This document shows, in pieces, positions 1-9,400 of a stretch of DNA of 64,000 bases. Origin of the DNA: an uncultured Coriobacteriaceae bacterium (lineage in GTDB: Bacteria; Actinomycetota; Coriobacteriia; Coriobacteriales; Atopobiaceae); assembly GCA_902779675.1 (NCBI GenBank), contig CACZCK010000011.1:1-64000 (forward strand), given 5' to 3'. Below the pieces are notes generated by a model. It saw only the letters and a program-made list of their open reading frames with translations. It was not told the DNA's origin and did not search any database. A program made the position numbers and the translations under genes. Position 1 is the stretch's first letter. Each line of letters starts with the position of its first letter.

Positions 1-50
1 AACCTGATGAAGGTCTCTATTGCAACCCTTCGCTGCTCAGTGCTGTACAT
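1..50 (-). CDS. Start of a putative transposase (partial, runs off the left edge)
   Basis: An ATG at position 50 on the minus strand follows a good ribosome binding site (GGAACAGGAAGG) and opens a frame reading MYSTEQRRVAIETFIR before the window ends. From memory this resembles the N-terminal helix-turn-helix of IS3-type transposases common in Coriobacteriia, but only 16 residues are visible. The call is therefore tentative. If right, an insertion sequence borders the surface-protein island on this side. Confidence 0.4.
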   Translation of the reverse strand, partial: MYSTEQRRVAIETFIR

Positions 51-68
51 GCGGATTCCTTCCTGTTC

Positions 69-429
69 CTATTTGGTCCAGGATTCCCACCGCAGTCCCT
101 TGTGGCTAAAATCGACCGGCGCTAACAACGACGAAGTCGCGTTCCCATCCTTCAGCTGTGCAAGCAGGCCTTCGAAGACGCTGCGATCAATGTAGTGGCT
201 CAAGGGAATCTAGACGTCAGGATCCTTGTTCGCATTCAGCGGATTGTTGTCAGCAGTCGTCTTGTTCTCACGATTGGGGTCATAGTACATGTCGTCGGCA
301 GACTTGATGGTGTAGTCGGCATTCATGCCTTCTTTGTCAACAACCGTACGCACCACGACGTTATCCCAAAGCTTTTCGAACTCTTCCTCCGGGGTCAAAG
401 CTGGCCCCATTTCTGAGGCCAGCTTCTCT
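69..429 (-). pseudogene. Decayed gene fragment with an internal amber stop, function unknown
   Basis: Downstream of the first surface-protein gene, a minus-strand frame reads as plausible protein (LTPEEEFEKLWDNVV, later DDMYYDPNRENKT) down to a TAG at 210-212. It then continues in the same frame (HYIDRSVFEGLLAQLKDGN) to a second TAG at 69-71. An ATG lies at 410, but there is no good ribosome binding site and the frame is closed by a TAG at 430-432. It looks like a relic of a longer gene lying between the surface-protein locus and the putative transposase. I do not recognise the family. Confidence 0.4.
398..425 (-). terminator. Hairpin after the first surface-protein gene
   Basis: A perfect 9-bp stem (AAGCTGGCC / GGCCAGCTT) begins 18 bases after the stop codon of the gene ending at 443. 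The T tract is weak (only TTT). It is probably a terminator. Confidence 0.5.
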
Positions 430-442
430 CTATTTCAGCTCT

Positions 443-3400
443 TTACGCCAATCTCCGTTTGCTCCATAGCAGCACGCCTGCACCAACCATCAGGATGCCG
501 CCGAGGATGGCGAAGATCCGCGTGCCAGGGCCACCGGTGTTCGGGAGGGCCGCGCCGGGGGTGTTGGTAATTGTGATCAAGCTGATGGTTCCTGTATCAT
601 TGAAATCTACGTTATCTTCAACATCCGCCATAGAGCATGTGACTGTTCCATTGGAAACAGCAAATTCAATGCATGACAATGTGTTGGTGTACCCCGCCGG
701 GACGTAAACTTCATATAATCGATAAGTACCATCCGGCAAATTAGTTAATGAGTGTGTCTCATCTGTTGTCTCAAAAGCGCTCTTGAACTCCTTTTCTTCA
801 CCATCGATTTCCTTGAAGAAATTATCAATACCTCCAATCTCCAACGGTGCTAATACCTCAACGCCATTGCTCACCGCTCTCAACTCGAAGATAGCGCCTG
901 AGAGACCGTCTCCGTTTTCATCCTTTTTTTGGATGTTAACGTCTGTACTGGTCTTCTTATTCGTGAAGATTACGTTTGTATCACTGTTGGGAATAATTGT
1001 TCCGGAAGTATTACCACTGGTGGTTGTTAACTCATAACCATACTTCCCAGACTCCTCCACAGTATATTCGCTGCCTGCCGGAACGTTACCGATGGTCAGT
1101 TTCTGATCCTGCCTGATGGAGCGGATTATCTTTATTTTTTTATTACTTCCAACCGGTTCGGGTGTAGTCTGATTACCATATATTTCGAGAGTAATCGTAT
1201 CATTGGCATCATTGATATTTGTACAGGTAATCGTTTGTTTATCCGGATTATCCGGGTTAAAGGTACTACTGGTGAAGGTATAGGTCGGGCCAGATGAACC
1301 TTTTTCCGTTATTACTCTCCATGTGGCAACACCCTCTGATACAATGACCTTATTCACCTGATAGTATTGCCACTCACCCTCCTCGTCTTCAGTATGGTAA
1401 AAACAATCGTTTACGGCAAACCACGGAACATGATCGCCTTCAAACAGACCGTCATCATTGCTCACCGTAAGCATGAACTCAAACTCGGTATCATCCGTCG
1501 GATCCGGATTTCCACTGTTATCCAACACGCGTTTTTCCAAATTGAGATAGCCACGCAGTGTGTTAACAATTGTTAATGTGGAGCTACCATCTGATGCAAC
1601 GTTTATTGACGACATTCCGGAAATGTTATATGATGTAATTTTTCCATTACTATCTTTAACAATACTCTCAAAATCCACATTCGTTAATACACCGTCAACC
1701 AACATCGGGTGATAAACCGGAGCATCATAATCAAACTCATAGCCTACATCCGGCTCGCTGATCGTGTAGTCATGGCCTTCCTCAAGAAGGTAATACTTGG
1801 TTCCTTCATAAGTTGTAGAGGCATAGGCCGTTTTATCAAGGCCGAGAGCCGTCATGCGAGCTTCGCTGAGCATCAGACCTGTTGCAATAGAGAAATCCTC
1901 TGTCCAGTGAGTACCGATTTCTTTTGCACCTTCGTCTTCTGAAGAACAGTTGACATATTTGTGCTCCGTCTCATCCCATTTTACATAGATTTTATCTTCT
2001 GATGTCCAGATGTAAGCTCCAACACCGTTGTTTGCTTCACTATCCCAGCCAAGATCAACCGAGGTGTAAGGAGTCTGCTTATTATCATCCTGGTAAATAT
2101 CAAACCCGATGGAATACGGATTCTCCGGATCTCCATATAGCAGTTGGGCAAGAATATCCGGATCACGATCGATGTTCCACACCTTTTCGATTGCCGAGGA
2201 CGACGCCGTCAGGGGCATGGGATTTGGTGTAGGTAAATCGAAATCATATGGTCCTTCATAAGTTGTTGTTGTTACTCCATTTTCATTCTTTGTATCTACG
2301 ATTGAATACTGAACCTTCTGTTCTGTATTGGTAAGAACTGCGTAAACGCCATTAGGATATTTAACAATCGACGGGTATCTTTCTACTCCACCCTTTTCAT
2401 AACCCTTTGTTGTTGTTAAATCCTCATATGTGTTGGCTTCTTCACTCCATGTATAACCAGGAAGTTCATTATTCAGTCCGGCAACATAGTCATAAGCTTC
2501 CTGATCCGGCCATACCACAAAACTAGCGCTATAGGTATAGCCATCCATTAACGTTCCGATTCCGGTCAGATCCCATGTAAGCATGCCGTCTGTTGAAACA
2601 TCTGCAAGCGTCATCTTATACTCGACCGCTGCATCACCGTCTCCTGCCGTGTATGACCAATAATCATAATCTGTTCCGTCGATAACAGCAGATTTCTTTT
2701 CTCCAGGATAATTATGCCCGTTGATTGTAAAGGTTACCGTTGGATCCGTTTGCCCTTCGGCAGGGCTTATAGCGGTAACACTATATAACTCACCAACAGT
2801 TCCTGTGACAGTATACTTATACCCCTCCGCCTTTCCATGCACAAGAGTAGTTGTCATTGCATCTGTCGTAAGGCCGTCGGTGATAGACACTTTTCCATAA
2901 GCAACGTTATTAGAAACCTGAGATAAAATATACTGGAAAGCATCCAAAAGTGCATCGGTGCTGTTAGCATCAAAATAGTAATCTGCTGTGCCGCCGGAGA
3001 TGTTTGCTGTTCCAACATCACCCTTTCCGTAAGCATAATTAACCAGACGCCTCAAATAGCTCTTCATTGTATCAGTATCACCGTAAGTAAATATGCCATA
3101 AAACTTGTGATCTGTTGATACTGTTTCGCCATCTGCAGTTGTGACGTTATGAGCATCGACTATAGCCTTTGCATCTGGTTCAGCAGCCTGAAGGCATTTC
3201 ACATTATCCTGATACCACTGTGCGTTGCCATTATCACCGTGGATATCAGTGGGCTCACCATCAGTCATAAAGATAACATATACCGGCTCATCCGGCTGTG
3301 CAGCCTTTTTTGCGTCAGCAACTTCTTTTGCATACTCCAGAGCCTCCTCCCAGTTTGTCCCTTTTGCCACACTGCCGTCCGTAACCGCATTCTTGAGAGT

Positions 3401-6076
3401 GCTTCCATCAGTATATGATGTCCCCCAGTTACTTTCAGTATTCGTGAAATTACCAGTATGTTCTATGCCTGAAGCCGTATTTCTTCCAGTATCTGTACGC
3501 CCAGAAGCAAAGCTGATCAACTTTACTTCAATTATATCATCAAGTGATACCGTATTCCCTTCTTCATCTGTCACAGACTGTCCTGGCAGATTTTTATTTG
3601 TAAGCTGTGTAATTAATGATGCAAGGGCATCCTGTTCAGCAGCCATACGAGTTTTCCGGTTATAAACATCTCCGTTATACACATACCATCTGCCATAAGA
3701 ATGAGAATAATAATGATATGTATTATCCCAGTAGGATAATACAACTCTGTTACTGTCACTAATCGCTCCGCTCACTACACCGTAATAGGTAAGATTACTA
3801 TCATGTTCTCCAGTCGCTTTTACGTAGGTGTAGTTGCTCGTCATACTGCTGGAGCGGTCCATTACAATAAGAACGTTTGATTTTGTGACCTCACTGTATG
3901 AAGATTGTTTAGATGAACCGCTAACACTCAGTGTTAAGGTATAAGTCCCGTCATTCTTACCGTTTGCTGTATTAGGTTCAAGTGTTTTGTCAGCAGTCGG
4001 TTTCGGAAGCTCATCCTCCTCAGAATCTGTTGTCTCCTCGCCTGCTTTAAATGGTGACAGATTAGAGAATGTATTCGTCAGTATATCAGCATATTGAGTA
4101 CTCAGATCATGTGTTTCATGTTCTACGAAAGTTCCCGTATCCGAAAAGCTCTCTTGATCAAAACTAAAGCTTATTATAGATGAATCTTCTATCTTTGTTT
4201 CGACATCATCAATGATTTCAAGCCCATTACCTGCGAAATGTGCAATGCCGGCGGTAGAGTTATCATCCACTTGCAAACCATCAAGGTACTCGATTTCAAT
4301 ATGAACAGGGGCTTCAGGTTCGATTTCTTTGCCCTTATGTATCAACTTTATATCGAAATAACGAGCAGCATCAACATTCTTTAGGCTCACTTCGGGCAGG
4401 AATCCCATATCCTCCGTATAATTCTTACGTAATTCTTCAACTTCAAAGTATTCTTTGTTGATTTCCATCCAGGTCTGACCAAGATGCTGAATAAATTCGT
4501 CAGAATCCTGTGGTATTTCTTTTACAAAGAGCTCTGTTCCGTCCGGGATCTGCGCATCTTCATCGTATGTTACTGTGATTTTGTAGGTCTTCCCATCTGC
4601 AGTGAGTACATTTGCGGAAATCTGCGCATCAGTAACATTGATCGTAAATCTCTCTCCGTCTTTCATCGTAACGGTGATTGTTTCTTCTGTGTCAAACGGC
4701 TTCTTGCTGATCAAAGCCCAGTCTCCGGCTTCCACCGTCTGCGCATCGATTACCTCGATCTGCTCTTCGGTCAGTTCTGCGCTGTACTCAACGTCCAGCC
4801 CGTTTGCTTCCTTCAGCTCGCCAACAGTGCTCTTGCTGTCAACTTTTCCAACCCAAACCAGCTCAGGATCGCTGAACTCGACTTTTTCTACTTCATCAAC
4901 GAACTCCTTAGCAGATTTGCCAGCTGAGGCTTCTTTCCCGGCAATGCCTAGTGTCTCCACCAGCTCCGCAAGGCTTATGCTTCCTCCGCCCGGAATGCTG
5001 GAATCAAACTTCTTCCCATCGACTTCCCAGTGGAAGTCCACGGTGTACACGACGGCGTAGACGCTGAACTGGTCCGCGTCGAAGACGAGCTCGTCGGCCT
5101 CGTCGGGAAGGTCGCGCTTCTTGAGCTGCTTGGCGGTAAGGGGCTTGATGACCGAGCCCTCGACCTGGTAGGTGTCCTTGCCCTGGCGCTCGGCGCGCTC
5201 CTGGGCCTCGCGGTCGCTCTCCACGTGCACCAGCAGCTGGTTGGTGTCCTCGCTGGCGATCTGAGGCGAGGCCATGGTCACGGTGACCTTCTTCGCAGGC
5301 TCGACCTCGTTGCCCTCGGCGTCCCTGAAGGTGATGTCCACCGCGTGGACCTCGGCGATCTCGGCGTCGGTCTTCTTGGCCACGGCCTCCTCGACGACGG
5401 TCTTGACCTCGGCGTTCTTCTTGGCCTCGGTGTCAACCCACTCGGCCTCCATCGTGGAACCCTCGGGCAGGGCGCCTTCGGGGGCGTCGACGCGCACGTC
5501 GAGCACGAGCCTGTCGTCCTTGTCGGTGAAGCGGTGTTCGAAGGCCTGCTCGGGCATCGCCGCGACCTCGACCGTCTGGAAGCACCCTGGTCCGTGCTGA
5601 TGCTCTTCCGTCACCTCGTCCTTGCCGCAAACGAGCGTGCGCTCGACCTTATAGCAGGAGTCATCGTGCACATGACCCGCGGTCTCCTCCAGCCCGCAGA
5701 CCAGGTTCCCCTCCTCGTCGTAGCAGCTCTCGTCGTGCCAGTGGGCGCCCTCGCCCTCGGACATGCCGCACACCAGCGCGCGCTCCTCGCTGTAGCAGGA
5801 GTCGTTGTGCACGTGGTACTCGACCTCGGCCAGCGTGCACGCGAGGTTGCCCTCTGCGTCGTAGCAGCTGTCGTCGTGGTGGTGGGCAACCGTGCCCGTC
5901 ACGGGGCAGGACAGCACCTGCTCCTGCCCTGTGGCCGCGCGGCCGTTCTGGCGCAGCGCCAGCGCAACGCCTACAACGACCAGTAGGGCGATGCACGCGA
6001 AGACGGCGATGATGTTGTGACGACGACTCTTTGCGCGGTTGATCCGCCTGATGTTCTGCCTGGTCCGACTCTTCAT
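443..6076 (-). CDS. Giant VWA-domain cell-wall-anchored adhesin (LPNTGG)
   Basis: 1877-residue surface protein, likely a pilus-tip or adhesin-type molecule. Residues 1-20 are basic and 21-41 form an export/membrane segment. Residues 57-166 hold four HxHx3Cx8C repeats plus a half repeat ending HGPGCF. Residues about 175-350 are the module shared with the three neighbouring paralogues. A von Willebrand A domain spans about 735-1055 with a MIDAS-type DRSSS near 737. Cna-B/SpaA-like domains follow, e.g. near 1512 (LNLEKRVLDNSGN) and 1714 (VNIQKKDENGDGLSGAIFEL). The C-terminus is LPNTGG, a hydrophobic helix and SKRRLA, a standard sortase signal unlike the LPAAGG of its paralogues. The start is supported by AAAGGGG upstream and by alignment with the paralogue starts. 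The middle is visibly AT-richer than the 5' end, suggesting domain exchange. The ligand cannot be deduced. Confidence 0.9.
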   Translation of the reverse strand: MKSRTRQNIRRINRAKSRRHNIIAVFACIALLVVVGVALALRQNGRAATGQEQVLSCPVTGTVAHHHDDSCYDAEGNLACTLAEVEYHVHNDSCYSEERALVCGMSEGEGAHWHDESCYDEEGNLVCGLEETAGHVHDDSCYKVERTLVCGKDEVTEEHQHGPGCFQTVEVAAMPEQAFEHRFTDKDDRLVLDVRVDAPEGALPEGSTMEAEWVDTEAKKNAEVKTVVEEAVAKKTDAEIAEVHAVDITFRDAEGNEVEPAKKVTVTMASPQIASEDTNQLLVHVESDREAQERAERQGKDTYQVEGSVIKPLTAKQLKKRDLPDEADELVFDADQFSVYAVVYTVDFHWEVDGKKFDSSIPGGGSISLAELVETLGIAGKEASAGKSAKEFVDEVEKVEFSDPELVWVGKVDSKSTVGELKEANGLDVEYSAELTEEQIEVIDAQTVEAGDWALISKKPFDTEETITVTMKDGERFTINVTDAQISANVLTADGKTYKITVTYDEDAQIPDGTELFVKEIPQDSDEFIQHLGQTWMEINKEYFEVEELRKNYTEDMGFLPEVSLKNVDAARYFDIKLIHKGKEIEPEAPVHIEIEYLDGLQVDDNSTAGIAHFAGNGLEIIDDVETKIEDSSIISFSFDQESFSDTGTFVEHETHDLSTQYADILTNTFSNLSPFKAGEETTDSEEDELPKPTADKTLEPNTANGKNDGTYTLTLSVSGSSKQSSYSEVTKSNVLIVMDRSSSMTSNYTYVKATGEHDSNLTYYGVVSGAISDSNRVVLSYWDNTYHYYSHSYGRWYVYNGDVYNRKTRMAAEQDALASLITQLTNKNLPGQSVTDEEGNTVSLDDIIEVKLISFASGRTDTGRNTASGIEHTGNFTNTESNWGTSYTDGSTLKNAVTDGSVAKGTNWEEALEYAKEVADAKKAAQPDEPVYVIFMTDGEPTDIHGDNGNAQWYQDNVKCLQAAEPDAKAIVDAHNVTTADGETVSTDHKFYGIFTYGDTDTMKSYLRRLVNYAYGKGDVGTANISGGTADYYFDANSTDALLDAFQYILSQVSNNVAYGKVSITDGLTTDAMTTTLVHGKAEGYKYTVTGTVGELYSVTAISPAEGQTDPTVTFTINGHNYPGEKKSAVIDGTDYDYWSYTAGDGDAAVEYKMTLADVSTDGMLTWDLTGIGTLMDGYTYSASFVVWPDQEAYDYVAGLNNELPGYTWSEEANTYEDLTTTKGYEKGGVERYPSIVKYPNGVYAVLTNTEQKVQYSIVDTKNENGVTTTTYEGPYDFDLPTPNPMPLTASSSAIEKVWNIDRDPDILAQLLYGDPENPYSIGFDIYQDDNKQTPYTSVDLGWDSEANNGVGAYIWTSEDKIYVKWDETEHKYVNCSSEDEGAKEIGTHWTEDFSIATGLMLSEARMTALGLDKTAYASTTYEGTKYYLLEEGHDYTISEPDVGYEFDYDAPVYHPMLVDGVLTNVDFESIVKDSNGKITSYNISGMSSINVASDGSSTLTIVNTLRGYLNLEKRVLDNSGNPDPTDDTEFEFMLTVSNDDGLFEGDHVPWFAVNDCFYHTEDEEGEWQYYQVNKVIVSEGVATWRVITEKGSSGPTYTFTSSTFNPDNPDKQTITCTNINDANDTITLEIYGNQTTPEPVGSNKKIKIIRSIRQDQKLTIGNVPAGSEYTVEESGKYGYELTTTSGNTSGTIIPNSDTNVIFTNKKTSTDVNIQKKDENGDGLSGAIFELRAVSNGVEVLAPLEIGGIDNFFKEIDGEEKEFKSAFETTDETHSLTNLPDGTYRLYEVYVPAGYTNTLSCIEFAVSNGTVTCSMADVEDNVDFNDTGTISLITITNTPGAALPNTGGPGTRIFAILGGILMVGAGVLLWSKRRLA

Positions 6077-6220
6077 GGCCGACCCCTTTCAACTGCGGCG
6101 GTGCGTTTGCTCGTACTGCCAAAAGAGCCCGGCTTCTGAGCAAGCCACACCGCGCTGTATCTCCTGCGCCCAGCTGCGGTCCGTGTGGCGACGCGCAGTT
6201 GGGGCGAATAGTCTTCTATT

Positions 6221-6253
6221 AGTATTTTCCACTATTTGGCTATGCGTTAACAC
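6221..6253 (-). promoter_or_regulatory. Conserved upstream element of the first surface gene
   Basis: AT-rich element about 145 bases before the start codon, containing GTGTTAACGC, an AT-rich stretch and GGAAAATA on the minus strand. Comparable elements lie before the other three giant genes and before the coiled-coil/lepB pair. There is no clear consensus -35, so it may need an activator. Confidence 0.45.
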
Positions 6254-6312
6254 CTGATTGGCGACCGTTCGCGCCAGCCAGTCGACATTTGGGAACGATT
6301 TTTGCTAGGCAG

Positions 6313-6351
6313 AGCAAGGGGCCTCCCGAACTAGTCAGGAGACCCCTTGCT
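6313..6351 (-). terminator. Terminator of the second surface gene
   Basis: Long inverted repeat: AGCAAGGGG (6313-6321) pairs with CCCCTTGCT (6343-6351), with further pairing inside. It lies about 75 bases past the stop at 6426. A similar hairpin (12090-12120) follows the next gene. Confidence 0.65.
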
Positions 6352-6425
6352 CTTGTCTTTTCTGCAAAGCCTGATCGCCTTTTGGCGCAGTGCGCACGAC
6401 GCTCCCCTACGCCGTCAGGAAGCCC

Positions 6426-9400
6426 TTAGCGCTGCCCATCCCTTCTGTGCGGAGAGCGCTGGTCCCTCGTACGCCGACGTGACGAATCCGAAGCCATCAC
6501 AAACCCAAGCTCGCGCCTGCGTAGCAGCAGGTTGGTGAACACAACCGTCGAGATGAACATGGCACCGAGGATGTTTGTGATGCCATTGCCCAGACCACCA
6601 GCCGCCGGGAGCTCCGCACCAGGCTCGTTGGGAATGGTGAAGGTGTATCCATCCACGACGTCTCCGCCATCCGTGACCGTACCATCCGTGTTGACGGTAA
6701 AGGTCCAGCCATCGCTGGTGATGATGTAGCCTGCTGGCGCTTCCTTCTCCTTCAGCTGGTACGATCCGGGGGCAAGGCCAGCGATGTGCACGCCTTCGGC
6801 GGGCACCGTAAAGCAGCTGTCAGCATCGAGCGATATCGATGCGGATCCAGCGGCTTTGGACGTCACCTGATAGTCGGTCGCAGTCTCGTTGCCGCGAATC
6901 AGGTAGAAGCGCGCGCCTTCGAGCGATTTGCTTGGTGTGTCCTGGTCCACCTTTGATAGGTCAATCTCGCTCTTGAGCTGGTTGGTGACCACAAACGTGG
7001 TGTCAGTGACTGAGGTGACGTCTCCGCCATAGACGTTGGTGCTGGTCACATCGACGAAGTCGTTGGTCCACGGCAGCTTGACCGCAGTCTCCCTTACGGT
7101 GTAGTCGCTAGCAGTTGTACCGTTCTCAAGCAGCCACGTCGCCGTTCCGTTCCCATCAACGGTCTGGGTGATTTCGTTCGTCGTGTCAGAGGCGGTGGCG
7201 GCCGCGTTACCCTTGTAGAGCGTCAGCTTGACCTGATAGTTCTCGGGGTTCTGCAGCTCGACCGTCTGACCAGTGGCCGGATTTACCCACTGCTTCTGCG
7301 CGGTGATCTTGGGCTTCTCGGGCGTACTGTTGACGACCACCACGTCGCCACCCTCCGTCAGGGGGTTCACGGCGTTACCGTTGTTGTCCACAAATGTTGT
7401 GGTGTTGTACTCCGAAGGAGTATGGCTGACCTCTTCGAAGTAGTACTTGTACGGGTTGCCTTGGGCGTCAGCGGAGGGCAGGTCATCGAAGGTCTTCTTC
7501 CATGATCCATTGTCTCCATCATCCGGCAGGGTAAAGGTCTCGACTTCGACCAGCTCCTGTTGTTCCGTCCCACCCGCACGGTTGGAGATGTAAAGCTGAG
7601 GAAGCTTGTTGCTGACGAAATCACTACCTACGTGTTTGTTCAATGCTAGTGTTACGACACCGTTATTTACATCACCTTGGTTAATAGCATAGGAAACATT
7701 GGATGTGCTGGTGGATTCGCTCTCATGCCATCCATAGCCGTTGATAAGGTAAGTCCAATAATACGTAGTATTTGTCTCCAAGCTCCAAGAACTGCTTGAA
7801 TTAGGCTTAAGTACATTGTCATTCTCATTTACAGTTCTAGTCTCACCCGTCCAATACCATCCATTTGCTGGCTTATTCGTCTTAAACTTAAACGCCTTGC
7901 TGCTGTCATTACCACTGTCATGAACCTTCACGGTGTCGCCCACGAACACGCCACCGACCTCACTCAGCAGAGCCCCGTTCTTGTCAACAAGACGCACGGT
8001 AACAGGAGACCTGTTCCCCACCCTCATCAGCTTGAACGTCGCACTGGCGCCCGCGGGAGGCGTCGTGTTCCCGTTGTCGTCCCACCGCTTCTCTAGCGAG
8101 ATGTCAACTGGCTCGATCTTCTCGTTCGCGATCTGGACGCCGTCCATGTTGGCATTGGCATCATCACCACTGATGCTGTACTTGACCACGGCTGTCCCAC
8201 CTTCGTGGTCAAGGTACACCCTGACGTTACGAACGTCCGTAAGGGGTTTGTAGTCTGGTGGCGGAGCAATCTCCTTGAGGATGTAGTCACCGAGCGGCAC
8301 GCCCTCAAACTTGACGTGGCCGTTCTCGTCAGCCTCGGCAACGTACTCGGTCTTAACGCCCGTCGTATCGTTGCTGTTCCTCTTCTTGTACCAATACACA
8401 GGCTCAAGCTCGGTGACAGTCTCGCCGTCAACGATCTTCTGCACTTCCTTGAACAGCTGGAACTTTGCCCCAACAAGCAGTTTCGATGGCTCCTCGCCAT
8501 CCACCTTGTCGAGCTCGATGTCGGCATACTGGCTCAGGTTGAACTTGATCTTGCAGTTAGAGTCGCAGCCACCACGTTCCATATAAAAGACCTGCAGCGT
8601 ATGCTGCTCGCCATCAAAGAGCGAGTCCCAGCTGGTATACCCCGTCTGATTCTGGACGGCTACGGTAACGGTCCGATTGGTAAAGTCGATCTTTCCGTCG
8701 ATGGGCTGGTGGATTCCGCCGATGTCCATAGCCAGCTTGCCATCGATAAACACCCACATGTCGTCGTCGCCATTGAACTCAAACACAATGGGGTTGCCGT
8801 ACTTGTCGACGGGCGCCATGCTGCCACTGGGGAAGGAGAACTTGACTTCCATGTTCAACCCAAAGTGGTGGTTCAGCGCCTTGTCCCAGTTGACAAACTT
8901 ATCGTGATCGGGATTCCACTCATGGAACGGGAAGAAGCCAATGGGTCTGCCGTTATCCCCAACTACTACTGGGTTTCCATTGCTGTCGTACTGTCCAGGA
9001 ATAAACTGGCTTGCAACCTCACCCTTGCTCCATTGATGATATGTTCCGCCATAGACCTCGAACACCTTTGTGGTCGGGTTGAGCCAAGCATAATTCTTGC
9101 TACTGTCATAGTAGTAATAATCCTGGTCGTCCTTTTGGAACAGGCCGTCCACGCCCATGTATGCGCGAACATCGTTGTTGTAGTGGCTATCCGTAAACAG
9201 ATATGCAAGGTCCTCGTTACCGCCCGTCAGAACGGGATAGCCGGTCGTCCCGTTTGACAGAGTGCCCTTAACGATTCCAGTGCCTGGATCATTCTCGGTG
9301 TATGTGTTCTTATTCCAATCGATGTTGACCTGAGACCTGGCATCACCGCCGTACCAATCCTTGTTGATTCCGCTTCCCCAGAACTTCAGGGTCTTATTCT

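Larger units (their letters stand above)
6077..6351 (-). repeat. Intergenic leader and terminator block, near-duplicate of 11847-12120
   Basis: This 349-base gap (to 6425) has no gene. From the start codon of the first surface gene outward it matches the leader of the second, in the same order: TGCGGCGGTGCGTTTGC, then GAGCAAGCCAC, GCTGCGGTCCGTGTG, GCGTTAACAC, GACCGTTC and CCAGTCGACATTTG, then a terminator hairpin. The copies differ at scattered positions. The block holds the promoter of one gene and the terminator of the one upstream, so the tandem duplication included regulatory DNA. Bases 6352-6425 show nothing further. Confidence 0.75.

Noticed and set aside
5550..5920. CRISPR-like periodicity in the surface genes
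   Set aside because: The repeats are in frame, protein-level (HxHx3Cx8C), of varying nucleotide sequence and without spacers.
5030..5986. Plus-strand frames opposite the shared N-terminal module of the surface genes (also 10629-12020 and 17568-18713)
   Set aside because: They mirror the same repeated region in each paralogue and reflect only the sense-strand code.
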